This document shows positions 51,978-61,279 of a DNA stretch of 64,000 bases, one piece after another (within the stretch, counting starts at the first letter, position 1; the number at the start of each line of letters is the position of its first letter). Both the position numbers and the translations under genes were made by a program. Source of the DNA: Xanthobacter autotrophicus (GTDB taxonomy: Bacteria > Pseudomonadota > Alphaproteobacteria > Rhizobiales > Xanthobacteraceae). Under the pieces are notes generated by a model. It made no database searches and was not told the origin of the DNA. It saw only the letters and a list, made by a program, of their open reading frames with translations. The DNA is taken from NCBI RefSeq assembly GCF_005871085.1, contig NZ_VAUP01000022.1, positions 186,001 to 250,000 on the forward strand, written 5' to 3'.

Positions 51978-52897
51978 GCACGCTCGACCATCCCGCGCAG
52001 AGCGCAGTCCACGGCGCCAGCGAGGGGCTGCCCTCGGCGCTGGCGCAATCCCACACCTATACCCATCACGGCGGGCGGCCGGTGCGCACCGAGCCGCGCG
52101 CCGTGCGCATCGCCCTCATCCTGGTGGCGCTGGGCTTTCTCGGACTGTTCATCGCCCTGCCTCTGGTGAGTGTCTTCTACGAAGCGTTCCGGCGTGGCTG
52201 GGCCGCCTATGTGGCGGCCATCATCGAACCCGACGCCCTCGCCGCCATCCGCCTCACCCTCATCGTCGCGGCAATCTCGGTGACGGCGAACCTGCTGTTC
52301 GGGCTGGTCGCATCCTGGGCCATCGCCAAGTTCGAGTTTCCGGGCAAGAGCCTGCTCATCACCCTCATCGACCTGCCCTTCTCGGTCTCACCCGTGGTGG
52401 CGGGCCTCATCTACGTGCTGCTGTTCGGCTCCCAGGGCCTGTTCGCCGCCTATCTGCAGGCGTGGGACATCAAGATCATCTTCGCCCTGCCAGGCATCGT
52501 GCTCGCCACCATCTTCGTCACCTTCCCTTTCGTGGCGCGCGAGTTGATCCCGCTGATGCAGGAGCAGGGCACCGCGGAAGAGGAGGCGGCAATCTCGCTC
52601 GGCGCCTCGGGTCTCTCCACCTTCTTCCGCGTCACCCTGCCCAATGTGAAATGGGCGCTTCTCTATGGCGTGCTCCTATGCAACGCCCGCGCTATGGGCG
52701 AGTTCGGAGCGGTGTCGGTGGTGTCGGGCCATGTGCGCGGCCTCACCAACACCATGCCGCTGCACATTGAGATCCTCTATAATGAATATCAGTTCGTCGC
52801 CTCCTTCGCGGTCGCGTCACTGCTGGCGCTGCTGGCGCTGGTGACGCTCATCGCCAAGACCATCCTGGAACACCGCCTCGCCGAGGAAGACAGATGA
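51974..52897 (+). CDS. cysW: Sulfate/thiosulfate ABC transporter permease CysW
   Basis: A 307-residue permease forming the heterodimer with CysT. The EAA loop is [55 protein letters not shown], the CysW-typical form, and [22 protein letters not shown] is the matching membrane segment. An N-terminal ~45-residue cytoplasmic extension is present. It overlaps both cysT and cysA by four bases. Confidence 0.93.
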   Translation: MSTLDHPAQSAVHGASEGLPSALAQSHTYTHHGGRPVRTEPRAVRIALILVALGFLGLFIALPLVSVFYEAFRRGWAAYVAAIIEPDALAAIRLTLIVAAISVTANLLFGLVASWAIAKFEFPGKSLLITLIDLPFSVSPVVAGLIYVLLFGSQGLFAAYLQAWDIKIIFALPGIVLATIFVTFPFVARELIPLMQEQGTAEEEAAISLGASGLSTFFRVTLPNVKWALLYGVLLCNARAMGEFGAVSVVSGHVRGLTNTMPLHIEILYNEYQFVASFAVASLLALLALVTLIAKTILEHRLAEEDR

Positions 52898-53946
52898 CCA
52901 TCGACGTGGTCGGCGTCACCAAGCGCTTCAAGACCTTCACCGCCCTCGACCATGTGAACCTCACCATCCATTCGGGTGAGCTCGTGGCTTTGCTCGGCCC
53001 CTCGGGATCGGGCAAGACCACGCTTTTGCGCATTATCGCCGGCCTGGAATGGCCGGATACGGGCGAAGTGCGCTTCGACGGCGAGGACGCCCTGGCGCGC
53101 TCCGTGCGCGAGCGCAACGTGGGCTTCGTGTTCCAGCACTACGCCCTGTTCCGGCACATGAACGTGTTCGAGAACGTGGCCTTCGGGCTGCGGGTGCGGC
53201 GCGGCGCCGACAAGCTGCCGGAAGCCGCCATCCGCGAGAAGGTCAACGAGTTGCTCTCCCTGGTCCAGATCGATTGGCTGGCCGAGCGCTATCCCGCCCA
53301 GCTGTCCGGCGGCCAGCGCCAGCGCGTGGCGCTCGCCCGGGCGCTGGCCATTTCGCCGAAAGTGCTGTTGCTTGACGAGCCGTTCGGCGCCCTCGACGCC
53401 AAGGTGCGCAAGGAATTGCGGCGCTGGCTCCGCCACCTGCACGAGGAGCTGCCGGTCACCTCCGTCCTCGTCACCCACGACCAGGAAGAAGCGCTGGAAC
53501 TCGCCGACCGGGTGGTGGTGATGGGCCATGGCAAGATCGAGCAGGTCGGCTCTCCGGCCGAGGTCTACGACAACCCCGCCACCGCCTTCGTGCACGATTT
53601 TATCGGTGAGACCATCGCCTTGCCCGGCGAAGTGCGCGGCGGCGCGCTCTATTTCGGCACCCATGCGCTGGGCCTCGACCCCCAGGGGGTGGCCGACGGG
53701 CCGGCGCGCATCCTCGCCCGCCCCCATGACGTGGACCTCGCCGATCCCGGCACCACGCCCTTCGCTGGCAAGGTTCTGGCGGTGCGCACCTTCGGCCCCA
53801 CCCGCCGCGCCGATGTGGAACTGACCAGCACCGGCGGCCCTGTGGTGGTGGAAGCCGCCGTGCCCCACGGCCAGACACTGTTGCCAGGCACGCAGGTCGG
53901 CTTGCTGCCCCGCCGCTACAAGGTGTTCTCCCAGCCCACGCGGTGA
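52894..53946 (+). CDS. cysA: Sulfate/thiosulfate ABC transporter ATPase CysA
   Basis: A 350-residue ATPase energising sulfate import. Walker [10 protein letters not shown] (~35-43), Q-loop [13 protein letters not shown], signature [16 protein letters not shown], Walker [13 protein letters not shown]-loop VTHDQEE. The ~110-residue C-terminal TOBE-type domain ([14 protein letters not shown]) is the usual regulatory part. It closes the sulfate transporter operon. Confidence 0.94.
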   Translation: MTIDVVGVTKRFKTFTALDHVNLTIHSGELVALLGPSGSGKTTLLRIIAGLEWPDTGEVRFDGEDALARSVRERNVGFVFQHYALFRHMNVFENVAFGLRVRRGADKLPEAAIREKVNELLSLVQIDWLAERYPAQLSGGQRQRVALARALAISPKVLLLDEPFGALDAKVRKELRRWLRHLHEELPVTSVLVTHDQEEALELADRVVVMGHGKIEQVGSPAEVYDNPATAFVHDFIGETIALPGEVRGGALYFGTHALGLDPQGVADGPARILARPHDVDLADPGTTPFAGKVLAVRTFGPTRRADVELTSTGGPVVVEAAVPHGQTLLPGTQVGLLPRRYKVFSQPTR

Positions 53947-54001
53947 GGCACGCGGCGCAATAGGCGACGATTTTTCGCCACGGGCGTATGGTGAGAATGG
54001 C

Positions 54002-54026
54002 TCAGGCCTCCACCCCGGAGGCCTGA
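54002..54026. other. Perfect hairpin directly before a ribosome site
   Basis: TCAGGCCTCC / GGAGGCCTGA with loop ACCCC. It ends one base before the AAGGAGGA of the 62-residue protein, 56 bases after the cysA stop. May end the cysA transcript or mask the ribosome site. Confidence 0.55.
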
Positions 54027-54038
54027 AGGAGGACACCC

Positions 54039-54227
54039 GTGCCGCCGTTTGTCATCGTCGCGCTGGGCGCCCTCGGCGCCGTCGCCCTGGTGAAGGTGAT
54101 TTCCGCCGAGACGCGTCGCATCAATGCGGCCCTCGACCGCCACCGCGCGGCCGATGCGGGTGAGGTGAAGGCGGTACCGCTGGAACGCGATCCGGTCACT
54201 GGCGATTATCGCCCCAAGAAAAACTGA
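54039..54227 (+). CDS. Small membrane-associated protein (62 aa)
   Basis: A 62-residue protein: a hydrophobic N-terminal helix (PPFVIVALGALGAVALVKVI), then a charged helical tail ending DPVTGDYRPKK. The GTG at 54039 has AAGGAGGA seven bases upstream. A D-x-x-T-G-x-Y/(R) end pattern is common in small alphaproteobacterial proteins, but I cannot name the family. Function unknown. Confidence 0.72.
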   Translation: MPPFVIVALGALGAVALVKVISAETRRINAALDRHRAADAGEVKAVPLERDPVTGDYRPKKN

Positions 54228-54287
54228 AGGCCGAGGCCGAGCATCAATCGGTCAGAGCCTCATCGGCGGGAAACATCCGCCGGCTCA

Positions 54288-55295
54288 TCAATCGCGGGCG
54301 GGCGCACAGGCGGCGGCCGGCCGGCAACCGGGCGCTGCGGCGCCCAGCCCCGGGGTGGAGGCACGGCGCGCGGCGCGGCTTTTCTCGTGCTCGCGATGGA
54401 CGGCATAGAGGCCGGCGCCCACCACCAGCACCATGCCCACCGTGGTCCACGCATCCGGCAGGTCGCCGAAGACGAAATAGCCCGACACCAGCGCCCCGAA
54501 CACCAGCAGGTAGCGCAGGGGTGACACCGAGGCCACTGGCGCGTTGCGGAAGGCGAAGACGAGGCACAGGGTGCCCCCGGCAAACGCCACGCCCGAGGCG
54601 ACGATATAGGCCATGACCGTCACGGACGGCAGCTTCCAGCTTTCCCAGGCCATGAAGACGGCTGCGGTGGCGCACAGCACCAGCGTTCCGGAAAAGCCCA
54701 CCACCGTGCCCGGAATCTCCCGGCCGATGCCACGCGTCGACACGTCCCGGATGGCGCCGAAAAGGGCCGCGAGCAGCGGCAGGATGGCGATGGCTTCGAA
54801 GGTGGAGGGGTCCGGCCGGGTCACGATCACCGCGCCGCAGAAGCCGACCACGATGGCGCACCAGCTGCGCCAGCCCACCTTCTCGCCCAACATGGGCACG
54901 GCCAGCGCCGTGGTGATGAGCGGTGTCGCCATGTAGATGGTGGTGGAGGAGGCGATGGCCATCACCGCCAGCGCCGCCACATAGACGAAGGTGGTCAGTG
55001 TATCCAGCGTCGAGCGCATCACCACCCGCGGGTGGAAGGCATAGCGCAGCGCCGGCAGGTCGCCGGCGCGCATGATCAGCACGAACAGCACAATGCCGGC
55101 CATGAACGAGCGCAGGCCGAGCGCCTCCCCGAGCGGGATTTCCCGGATGGAGAGCTTGAGGAACGTATCGTTGGTGACGAAGAGCGCCATGGACAGGGCC
55201 ATGGCGATCAGCCCCTTCACCGTGGCCGACATGGCGGGCTTGGCCGCCGCGGCACGGGCAGGCTCCGGCTTCGCTGATTGCGGAAGACGGCTCAT
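54288..55295 (-). CDS. EamA/DMT-family transporter
   Basis: A 335-residue ten-helix permease with two EamA repeats. ALFVTNDTFLKLSIREIPLGEALGLRSFMAGIVLFVL begins the first, and VYVAALAVMAIASSTTIYMATPLITTALAVPMLGEKVGWRSWCAIVVGFCGAVIV is the diagnostic helix-rich section before the second. The C-terminus is a basic, Ala-rich cytoplasmic tail. The ATG at 55295 removes an unlikely Arg-rich leader. Drug or metabolite efflux is the family role; substrate unknown. Confidence 0.87.
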   Translation of the reverse strand: MSRLPQSAKPEPARAAAAKPAMSATVKGLIAMALSMALFVTNDTFLKLSIREIPLGEALGLRSFMAGIVLFVLIMRAGDLPALRYAFHPRVVMRSTLDTLTTFVYVAALAVMAIASSTTIYMATPLITTALAVPMLGEKVGWRSWCAIVVGFCGAVIVTRPDPSTFEAIAILPLLAALFGAIRDVSTRGIGREIPGTVVGFSGTLVLCATAAVFMAWESWKLPSVTVMAYIVASGVAFAGGTLCLVFAFRNAPVASVSPLRYLLVFGALVSGYFVFGDLPDAWTTVGMVLVVGAGLYAVHREHEKSRAARRASTPGLGAAAPGCRPAAACAPARD

Positions 55296-55646
55296 TCCGA
55301 GCGCTCCGCTGGAGAGCCGGCGCAGGGGAAGACGGACGGTGCGGCAGTAAAGCTGTCGCCGACGCGTAGGCGCACGGCAGCCCGGGGCAGGCTCACGATC
55401 GACCTCTTGGGGTTCGCTCCCACGGTGCGAACGTCTCGTCCGCACCTCATCGATTAGTTGCCCCAGATGTAGCTGATTTCAGGTAAATCGCGCCTTGCGG
55501 AATCCCGATGGCTCGCGCCTGAGCCCTTCGCGCGCCGCATGCCCCGGCCACCTCTCCGCCGCAATTCAGGCCCGCGCCGGAACAGGACGTTAGCGGGAAA
55601 CCTCCCGGTGCCGTCCGCGGTCGAGGTGTTGGTCACAGGGGCCGCG
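55296..55646. other. Intergenic region between the DMT permease and moaA genes
   Basis: About 351 bases with no supported gene. It lies upstream of the leftward permease gene and downstream of leftward moaA. A weak GTTCGC/GCGAAC inverted repeat near 55409 is the only structure I see. A 60-codon open frame at 55454-55636 has no family support. Confidence 0.5.
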
Positions 55647-56702
55647 TCAGCCGCCGGTGGTGCTCATGTGGCGGCTCACCGCCGGCTGGCGGGTGCGGCG
55701 ATCGATGACGAAATCGTGGCCCTTGGGCTTACGGAAGATGGCCTCGTCAATGGCCTGCTGCAGCACGGCGTCATCCTTCGAGGCCCGCAGCGGCGCGCGG
55801 AGGTCCGCGGCGTCGTCCTGACCGAGGCACATGTAGAGGGTGCCGGTGCAGGTGACCCGCACGCGGTTGCAGCCCTCGCAGAAATTGTGGGTCATGGGGG
55901 TGATGAAACCCAGCCGCCCGCCGGTCTCCTTCACCTCCACGTAGCGGGCCGGGCCACCGGTGCGATAGTCGATGTCGGTGAGGGTGAAGCGCTCTTCCAG
56001 CCGCGCGCGCACGACGGAGAGCGGCAGATACTGGTCCACCCGCTCCTCGCCCACCTCGCCCAGCGGCATCACCTCGATGAGGGAGAGGTCGTGCCCCTCG
56101 CCATGGGCCCATTCCATCATGGAGGCGATCTCGTGCTCGTTCACATCCTTGAGCGCCACCGCGTTGATCTTCACCTTGAGCCCGGCATTGCTGGCGGCCT
56201 TCACCCCCTCCAGCACCTTGGACAACTCGCCCCAGCGGGTGATGGCGCGGAACTTCGCCACGTCCAGCGTGTCGATGGACACATTGATGCGCTTCACCCC
56301 ACAGGCCGCGAGGTCGGCCGCGTGGCGGGCCAGCTGGGAGCCGTTGGTGGTCAGCGTGAGTTCTTCGAGCTGCCCACTCTCCATGTGGCGGGACAGGCTG
56401 CGGAACAGGGTCATCACATCCCGGCGCACCAGCGGCTCGCCGCCGGTGAGGCGTAGTTTCCTCACCCCGCGCAGCACGAAGGCGCTGCACAGGCGGTCCA
56501 GCTCCTCAAGGCTGAGCAAGTCCTGCTTGGGCAGGAAGGTCATGTGCTCGGCCATGCAATAGACACAGCGGAAATCGCAGCGATCGGTCACCGAAACGCG
56601 CAGATAGGTGACGGCGCGGCCGAACGTATCCACCAGCGGTCCGGTCTGAGCCGCCGCCGCCACGCTTGGCCTGTCGATCAGATCCCTCGGCACATCACTC
56701 AC
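55647..56702 (-). CDS. moaA: GTP 3',8-cyclase MoaA (molybdenum cofactor biosynthesis)
   Basis: A 351-residue radical SAM enzyme that starts molybdopterin synthesis from GTP. The N-terminal cluster motif is C-D-F-R-C-V-Y-C (Cys42, Cys46, Cys49). The C-terminal cluster region is [20 protein letters not shown]. The last residues are Gly-Gly, which MoaA needs for activity. [14 protein letters not shown] is the SAM-binding GGEP motif. The GTG at 56702 follows GGGAGTGGTCTC; a longer frame is open but overlaps DUF971. moaC and moaE are not adjacent. Confidence 0.93.
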   Translation of the reverse strand: MSDVPRDLIDRPSVAAAAQTGPLVDTFGRAVTYLRVSVTDRCDFRCVYCMAEHMTFLPKQDLLSLEELDRLCSAFVLRGVRKLRLTGGEPLVRRDVMTLFRSLSRHMESGQLEELTLTTNGSQLARHAADLAACGVKRINVSIDTLDVAKFRAITRWGELSKVLEGVKAASNAGLKVKINAVALKDVNEHEIASMMEWAHGEGHDLSLIEVMPLGEVGEERVDQYLPLSVVRARLEERFTLTDIDYRTGGPARYVEVKETGGRLGFITPMTHNFCEGCNRVRVTCTGTLYMCLGQDDAADLRAPLRASKDDAVLQQAIDEAIFRKPKGHDFVIDRRTRQPAVSRHMSTTGG

Positions 56703-56913
56703 GAGACCACTCCCACATCCACCCTGCGCCGCCTCGCCTGCCGGCTTGTGCCGATCTCGAAGGCCCGCCTGCCGTCCCATCGGTTTCCCAGGCTGCGGCA
56801 GTGCGCGGACTTCGGCGCACGCTCTATATATCGTATGCAAGCAACCCATGGATAGGGTCCGGGCCAGTACACATTGCGGTGTGCCCCGCCCGAGCGTGCA
56901 AATGGAGAATGAA

Positions 56914-57288
56914 ATGGCCACAGCGTCTGCCCCCGCCGCGGCATGGCCCACCGAGCTACGCGTGGTGAACGAGCGCCACGCCCTCGCCGTCACCTTCGAT
57001 GATGGCCAGAGCTTCACCTTGCCGGCCGAATATCTGCGCGTGGAAAGCCCCTCCGCCGAGGTCCAGGGCCACAATCCGGATGAGAAGATCCTGGTCGCCG
57101 GCAAGCGCAATGTGCGCATCGCCCAGGTGGAGCCGGTGGGCAATTACGCCGTGCGGCTCATCTTCGACGATGGCCACTCCACCGGCCTCTACACCTGGAC
57201 GCTGCTCCACGCCTACGGCGCCGAGCAGGAGGAGAAATTCGGCTCCTATCTCAAGGCGCTGGAAAAAAACGGCCTGTCGCGCGGGTAA
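56914..57288 (+). CDS. DUF971 / gamma-butyrobetaine hydroxylase-like N-terminal domain protein
   Basis: A 124-residue protein. [43 protein letters not shown] and [28 protein letters not shown] match DUF971, the small Zn-less form of the N-terminal domain of gamma-butyrobetaine dioxygenase, often near Fe-S or Mrp genes. I chose ATG 56914 because GGAG lies five bases before it; an ATG 12 bases upstream is possible. Divergent from moaA. Function unknown. Confidence 0.87.
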   Translation: MATASAPAAAWPTELRVVNERHALAVTFDDGQSFTLPAEYLRVESPSAEVQGHNPDEKILVAGKRNVRIAQVEPVGNYAVRLIFDDGHSTGLYTWTLLHAYGAEQEEKFGSYLKALEKNGLSRG

Positions 57289-57400
57289 GGCACGCACGAT
57301 GACGTGAGGGTGTAACCGGGCACAGGCGTCGGCCGAAGCGCTCAAGGAGCGCGTTCGGCCGTATCGCGGCGAATGGCGCCTCGCTCCGGAGAACCGCCCG

Positions 57401-58132
57401 ATGCCCGCACCGCCACGCCCCGCGCCCCGCGCACGCCTGTTGCACGCAGTTACCCTCATGGTGGCGCTTGCCACCACCACCGCCGCACTGTCGGCCGTCG
57501 CCGCTCCGCAAAACCAGCGCCTCACCGTGGTGGAACTGTTCACCAGCCAGGGCTGCTCCTCCTGCCCGCCGGCGGACGCCAACCTCATCGCCCTCAGCCG
57601 GCGGCCGGATGTGCTCGCGCTCAGCTTCAGCGTGACCTATTGGGATCATCTCGGCTGGCGCGACACCTTCGGCAAGCCGGAATTCACGAAACGCCAATAT
57701 GCCTACGAACCGCAATTGGGCGAGCGCGGGCCATTCACGCCGCAGATGGTGGTGAACGGCCGCATCAGCCGCGTCGGCTTCGATCTGGCGGACATCGAGC
57801 GGGCCATTGCCGTCGCCCCGCCCTTCAGCGGGCCGGACATCACGCTGGGGCCACGGGAGGTGTCCATCGGCCGGGGAGCGGCGCCGGCCGCGGAGGCCGA
57901 CATCTGGCTGGTGGCCTATGATCCGAACGTGGTCGAAGTGCCGGTGCGGCGCGGCGAGAATTCCGGCCGCACCTTGCCCCACGTGCGCGTTGTGCACCGG
58001 CTGGAACGCCTCGGCGGCTGGGACGGCAAGCCCGTCCACATCGCCCGGAGCGAGACGCCGCCGGGCCTTCTCACAGCGGTCCTTGTCCAGCTTCCGTCCG
58101 GCGGCCCGATCCTGTCGGCGGTGACGGAATGA
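57401..58132 (+). CDS. DUF1223 secreted thioredoxin-like protein
   Basis: A 243-residue protein. A signal peptide (LLHAVTLMVALATTTAALSAVAA) is followed by VVELFTSQGCSSCPPADANLIALSRRPDVLALSFSVTYWDHLGWRDTFGKPEFTKRQYAY, the DUF1223 signature with a C-S-S-C redox motif resembling thioredoxins. A periplasmic redox role is suggested by the motif but is not shown. It lies just after the DUF971 gene on the same strand. Confidence 0.88.
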   Translation: MPAPPRPAPRARLLHAVTLMVALATTTAALSAVAAPQNQRLTVVELFTSQGCSSCPPADANLIALSRRPDVLALSFSVTYWDHLGWRDTFGKPEFTKRQYAYEPQLGERGPFTPQMVVNGRISRVGFDLADIERAIAVAPPFSGPDITLGPREVSIGRGAAPAAEADIWLVAYDPNVVEVPVRRGENSGRTLPHVRVVHRLERLGGWDGKPVHIARSETPPGLLTAVLVQLPSGGPILSAVTE

Positions 58133-58205
58133 GCCCCACTCCGGGCAGGGCTGGAAGCGGCCGAAGCCGCCCGAGGCGGGAGAAGGGGCCACGGGCCCCC
58201 TGCCC

Positions 58206-59393
58206 TCACTTCACCCGTTCGAGAACGGAGACGTAGTTGGCCACGGCGGCGCCGCCCATGTTGAAGATGCCGGCCATCTTGGCGTCGGCGATCTGCATGT
58301 CGCCGGCCTCGCCCATGAGCTGCATGGCGCAGAGCACATGCATGGACACGCCGGTGGCGCCGATGGGATGGCCCTTGGACTTCAGCCCGCCCGAGGCGTT
58401 CACCGGCAGCTTGCCGGTCTTCTCGGTGATGCCCTCGCGCACCACCTTGTAGCCTTCGCCGGGCTTGGCGAGGCCCATGGCCTCATATTCGAGCAGTTCG
58501 GCGATGGTGAAGCAGTCGTGGGTCTCCACCAGATCGAGGTCGTCGAGGCTGATACCGCCCTGCTCCAGCGCCTTCACCCAGGCGCGACGGGCGCCTTCGA
58601 AGGCGATGGGATCGCGCCGCGACAAGGGCAGGATGTCGTTGGCATGGGCGCGGGCGCGGAAGGCGACGGCGCGTTGCAGGGTCTGCGCCACGTCGGGCGA
58701 GGCGATCACCAGCGCCGCGGCGCCGTCCGACACCAGCGAGCAGTCGGTGCGGCGCAGGGGGCCGGCCACATAGGGGTTCTTCTCGGAGATGGTGTTGCAG
58801 AACTCGAAGCCGAAATCCTTGCGCATCTGGGCGTAGGGATTGGAAACGCCGTTCTTGTGGTTCTTGGCAGCGATGCGCGCCAGCTCCTCGGAGCGGTCGC
58901 CGTAGCGCTGGAAATAATGCTGCGCGATGCGGCCGAACACGCCGGCGAAGCCGCCGTCGATGTCAGCTTCTTCCTTGCGGTAGGACGCGTTGAGCAGGAT
59001 ATCGCCCACCTCGGCGGTGGGCTTGGCCGTCATCTTCTCCGCGCCCACCACGAGGGCGATGCGGCCCTGCCCGCTGGCGATATAATTCAGCGCCGAATGG
59101 ATGGCGGCCGATCCGGTGGCGCAGGCATTCTCCACCCGCACCGCCGGGGTATGGGCCAGCTCCGGCACGCTCAGGGCCGGCAGCGCGCCCTGGAAATCCT
59201 GCTTCTGGAAGCCGGCATTGAACACACCCACATGGATGGAATCCACATCCGAGGGGGCAAGGCCCGCATGCTCGATGGCGGCGCCGGCGACGCGGCTCAT
59301 CAAGGCCTCGGTGTCGGCATCCTCAAGCTTGCCGAACGGCGAATGGGCCCAGCCCACGATGGCGGCCTTGGTCTCCAGATCTCCTGCAGGCAT
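58206..59393 (-). CDS. Thiolase-like acetyl-CoA acetyltransferase family protein (SCP-x type)
   Basis: A 395-residue thiolase-fold protein. The nucleophilic Cys91 is in VENACATGSAAIH, and GGLKSKGHPIGATG carries the active His. The second catalytic Cys of classical thiolases (C-x-G) is replaced: the end reads IFNMGGAAVANYVSVLERV. That places it in the SCP2-thiolase-like group, whose reactions are often lipid- or acyl-CoA-related but poorly defined. The ATG at 59393 is preferred to one eight codons earlier. Upstream on the same strand is fhs, with a 66-base gap. Confidence 0.87.
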   Translation of the reverse strand: MPAGDLETKAAIVGWAHSPFGKLEDADTEALMSRVAGAAIEHAGLAPSDVDSIHVGVFNAGFQKQDFQGALPALSVPELAHTPAVRVENACATGSAAIHSALNYIASGQGRIALVVGAEKMTAKPTAEVGDILLNASYRKEEADIDGGFAGVFGRIAQHYFQRYGDRSEELARIAAKNHKNGVSNPYAQMRKDFGFEFCNTISEKNPYVAGPLRRTDCSLVSDGAAALVIASPDVAQTLQRAVAFRARAHANDILPLSRRDPIAFEGARRAWVKALEQGGISLDDLDLVETHDCFTIAELLEYEAMGLAKPGEGYKVVREGITEKTGKLPVNASGGLKSKGHPIGATGVSMHVLCAMQLMGEAGDMQIADAKMAGIFNMGGAAVANYVSVLERVK

Positions 59394-59459
59394 GTCATTC
59401 TCCCGGCGGCGTGACACCGCGTTGCGTTGGTCTTGGTTGAGATAGGCGCGCGGCGGGCG

Positions 59460-61157
59460 TTATGACAGACCCGCGATAAAGCCATCCGGCATCACAAAAA
59501 TCTGCTCGGCGGCGGGGGCCGAGGGCAGGCCCGGCATGGTCATGATGTCCCCCGCCAGCGCCACCACGAAGCCGGCGCCGGCGGACAGGCGCACCTCGCG
59601 CACCGGCAGCACATGGCCTTCCGGGGCATTGCGCGCCGCCGGATCGGCGGAGAAGGAATACTGCGTCTTCGCCATGCACACCGGCAGGTCGCCAAAGCCA
59701 GCAATTTCATACTCATGCAGCTTGCGGGCGGCGGCGGGGGCGATGTCCACGCGGACGGCGCGGTAGATCTCGCGGGCGACGGTCTCGATCTTCCGGGCCA
59801 GCGGGAGCTGGTCGGGATAGAGGGTGTGGAAGGTGGAGGGACGAGCCACCAGCTCCAGCACCTCGCGGGCCAGATCTTCAGCCCCCGCGCCGCCTTTCGC
59901 CCAGTGACCGCAGACATGGACGCCCACGCCCAGCGGCGCCAGAGCGGCGCGCACGGCCTGCGTCTCCTCATGCGTGTCGGAGGTGAAATGGTTCAATGCC
60001 ACCACCACCGGCAAGCCGAACTTCTCCAGGTTCTCCACATGTCGCTTCAGGTTGGCGCAGCCGCGCGTGACCGCATGCACGTCCGGCGTGCCCAGCTCCT
60101 TGAGCGAGACGCCGCCATGCATTTTCAACGCCCGCACGGTCGCCACCACCACGGCGGCGGAGGGCGCAAGGCCGGCCTGCCGGCATTTGATGTCCAAGAA
60201 CTTCTCCGCCCCGAGATCGGCACCGAAACCGGCCTCGGTCACCACCACGTCGGCGAGGCCGAGGGCGGTCTTGGTGGCCATCACCGAATTACATCCATGG
60301 GCGATGTTGGCGAACGGTCCGCCATGGACGAAGGCGGGGGTGCCCTCCATGGTCTGGACCAGGTTCGGCTGGAAGGCGTCACGCAGCAGCGCCACCATGG
60401 CGCCGATGCCGCCCAGTTCCTCCGCGCTCACCAGACGGCGCCCGCGGGTCTGGCCGATGACCATGCGCGACAGGCGCTCCTCCAGGTCGGCGAGGCTGGT
60501 GGCGAGGCACAGGATGGCCATGACCTCGCTGGCGACCGTGATGTCGAAGCCGTCCTCGCGGGGAAAGCCGTTGCCCGGCCCGCCGAGGCCCACCGTGACC
60601 TGGCGCAGCGCCCGGTCGTTGAGGTCCATCACCCGCCGCCAGCTGATGCGCCTTGCGTCAAGGTCGAGGCGGTTACCCCAGTGGATGTGATTGTCGATGA
60701 GCGCCGACAACAGGTTATGCGCTGCGGTGATGGCGTGGAGGTCGCCGGTGAAGTGCAGGTTGATGTCCTGCATGGGGATGATCTGCGCCCATCCGCCACC
60801 GGTGGCGCCGCCCTTGGCGCCGAACACCGGGCCGAGGGAGGGCTCGCGCAGGCACACGGCGGCCTTGGTGCCGAGCCGGGCCAGCGCGTCGCCGAGGCCG
60901 ATGGTGGTGGTGGTCTTGCCCTCCCCAGCCGGGGTCGGGTTGATGGCGGTAACGAGCACCAGGTGGCCGCGCGGCCGCGTCTCGATCTCGGCGATGAAAT
61001 CCAGCGCCACCTTGGCCTTGTGCGGGCCGTAGCGGTAGAGCGCATCCGCCGGGATCCCCAGGTCGTCCGCCACCTCAGCGATGGGCCGGGGTGTCACACT
61101 GGCGGCGATGGCGGCGTCGGATGAGGGATCGAGCGGGCGGGCGGTTCTCTCGTGCAT
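59460..61157 (-). CDS. fhs: Formate-tetrahydrofolate ligase (formyl-THF synthetase)
   Basis: A 565-residue ATP-dependent enzyme that joins formate to tetrahydrofolate, supplying 10-formyl-THF for purines, initiator tRNA and methylotrophy. [20 protein letters not shown]-type P-loop (here [18 protein letters not shown], ~68-85), [20 protein letters not shown] and [19 protein letters not shown] are complete. [36 protein letters not shown] closes the fold. It stands alone; no fold or methylene-THF gene adjoins. Confidence 0.95.
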   Translation of the reverse strand: MHERTARPLDPSSDAAIAASVTPRPIAEVADDLGIPADALYRYGPHKAKVALDFIAEIETRPRGHLVLVTAINPTPAGEGKTTTTIGLGDALARLGTKAAVCLREPSLGPVFGAKGGATGGGWAQIIPMQDINLHFTGDLHAITAAHNLLSALIDNHIHWGNRLDLDARRISWRRVMDLNDRALRQVTVGLGGPGNGFPREDGFDITVASEVMAILCLATSLADLEERLSRMVIGQTRGRRLVSAEELGGIGAMVALLRDAFQPNLVQTMEGTPAFVHGGPFANIAHGCNSVMATKTALGLADVVVTEAGFGADLGAEKFLDIKCRQAGLAPSAAVVVATVRALKMHGGVSLKELGTPDVHAVTRGCANLKRHVENLEKFGLPVVVALNHFTSDTHEETQAVRAALAPLGVGVHVCGHWAKGGAGAEDLAREVLELVARPSTFHTLYPDQLPLARKIETVAREIYRAVRVDIAPAAARKLHEYEIAGFGDLPVCMAKTQYSFSADPAARNAPEGHVLPVREVRLSAGAGFVVALAGDIMTMPGLPSAPAAEQIFVMPDGFIAGLS

Positions 61158-61279
61158 GCATCAGTCCCCAGGCGGCGCGACCCTACCGGGTCGCACCACG
61201 CGAGGGAAGCACGGGCGCGGCAAAAAAGCTGTGCCCGAACAGGGGGGAAAGGAGGTCCGCAGCGCGGCGCCTTTCAGGC

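Noticed and set aside
55400-55450. A possible tRNA-like fold near GTTCGCTCCCACGGTGCGAAC.
   Set aside because: No acceptor, D or anticodon arm can be drawn around it; only a six-base inverted repeat.
55454-55636. A 60-codon ORF between moaA and the DMT permease gene.
   Set aside because: No ribosome site of note, basic low-complexity sequence, no family match.
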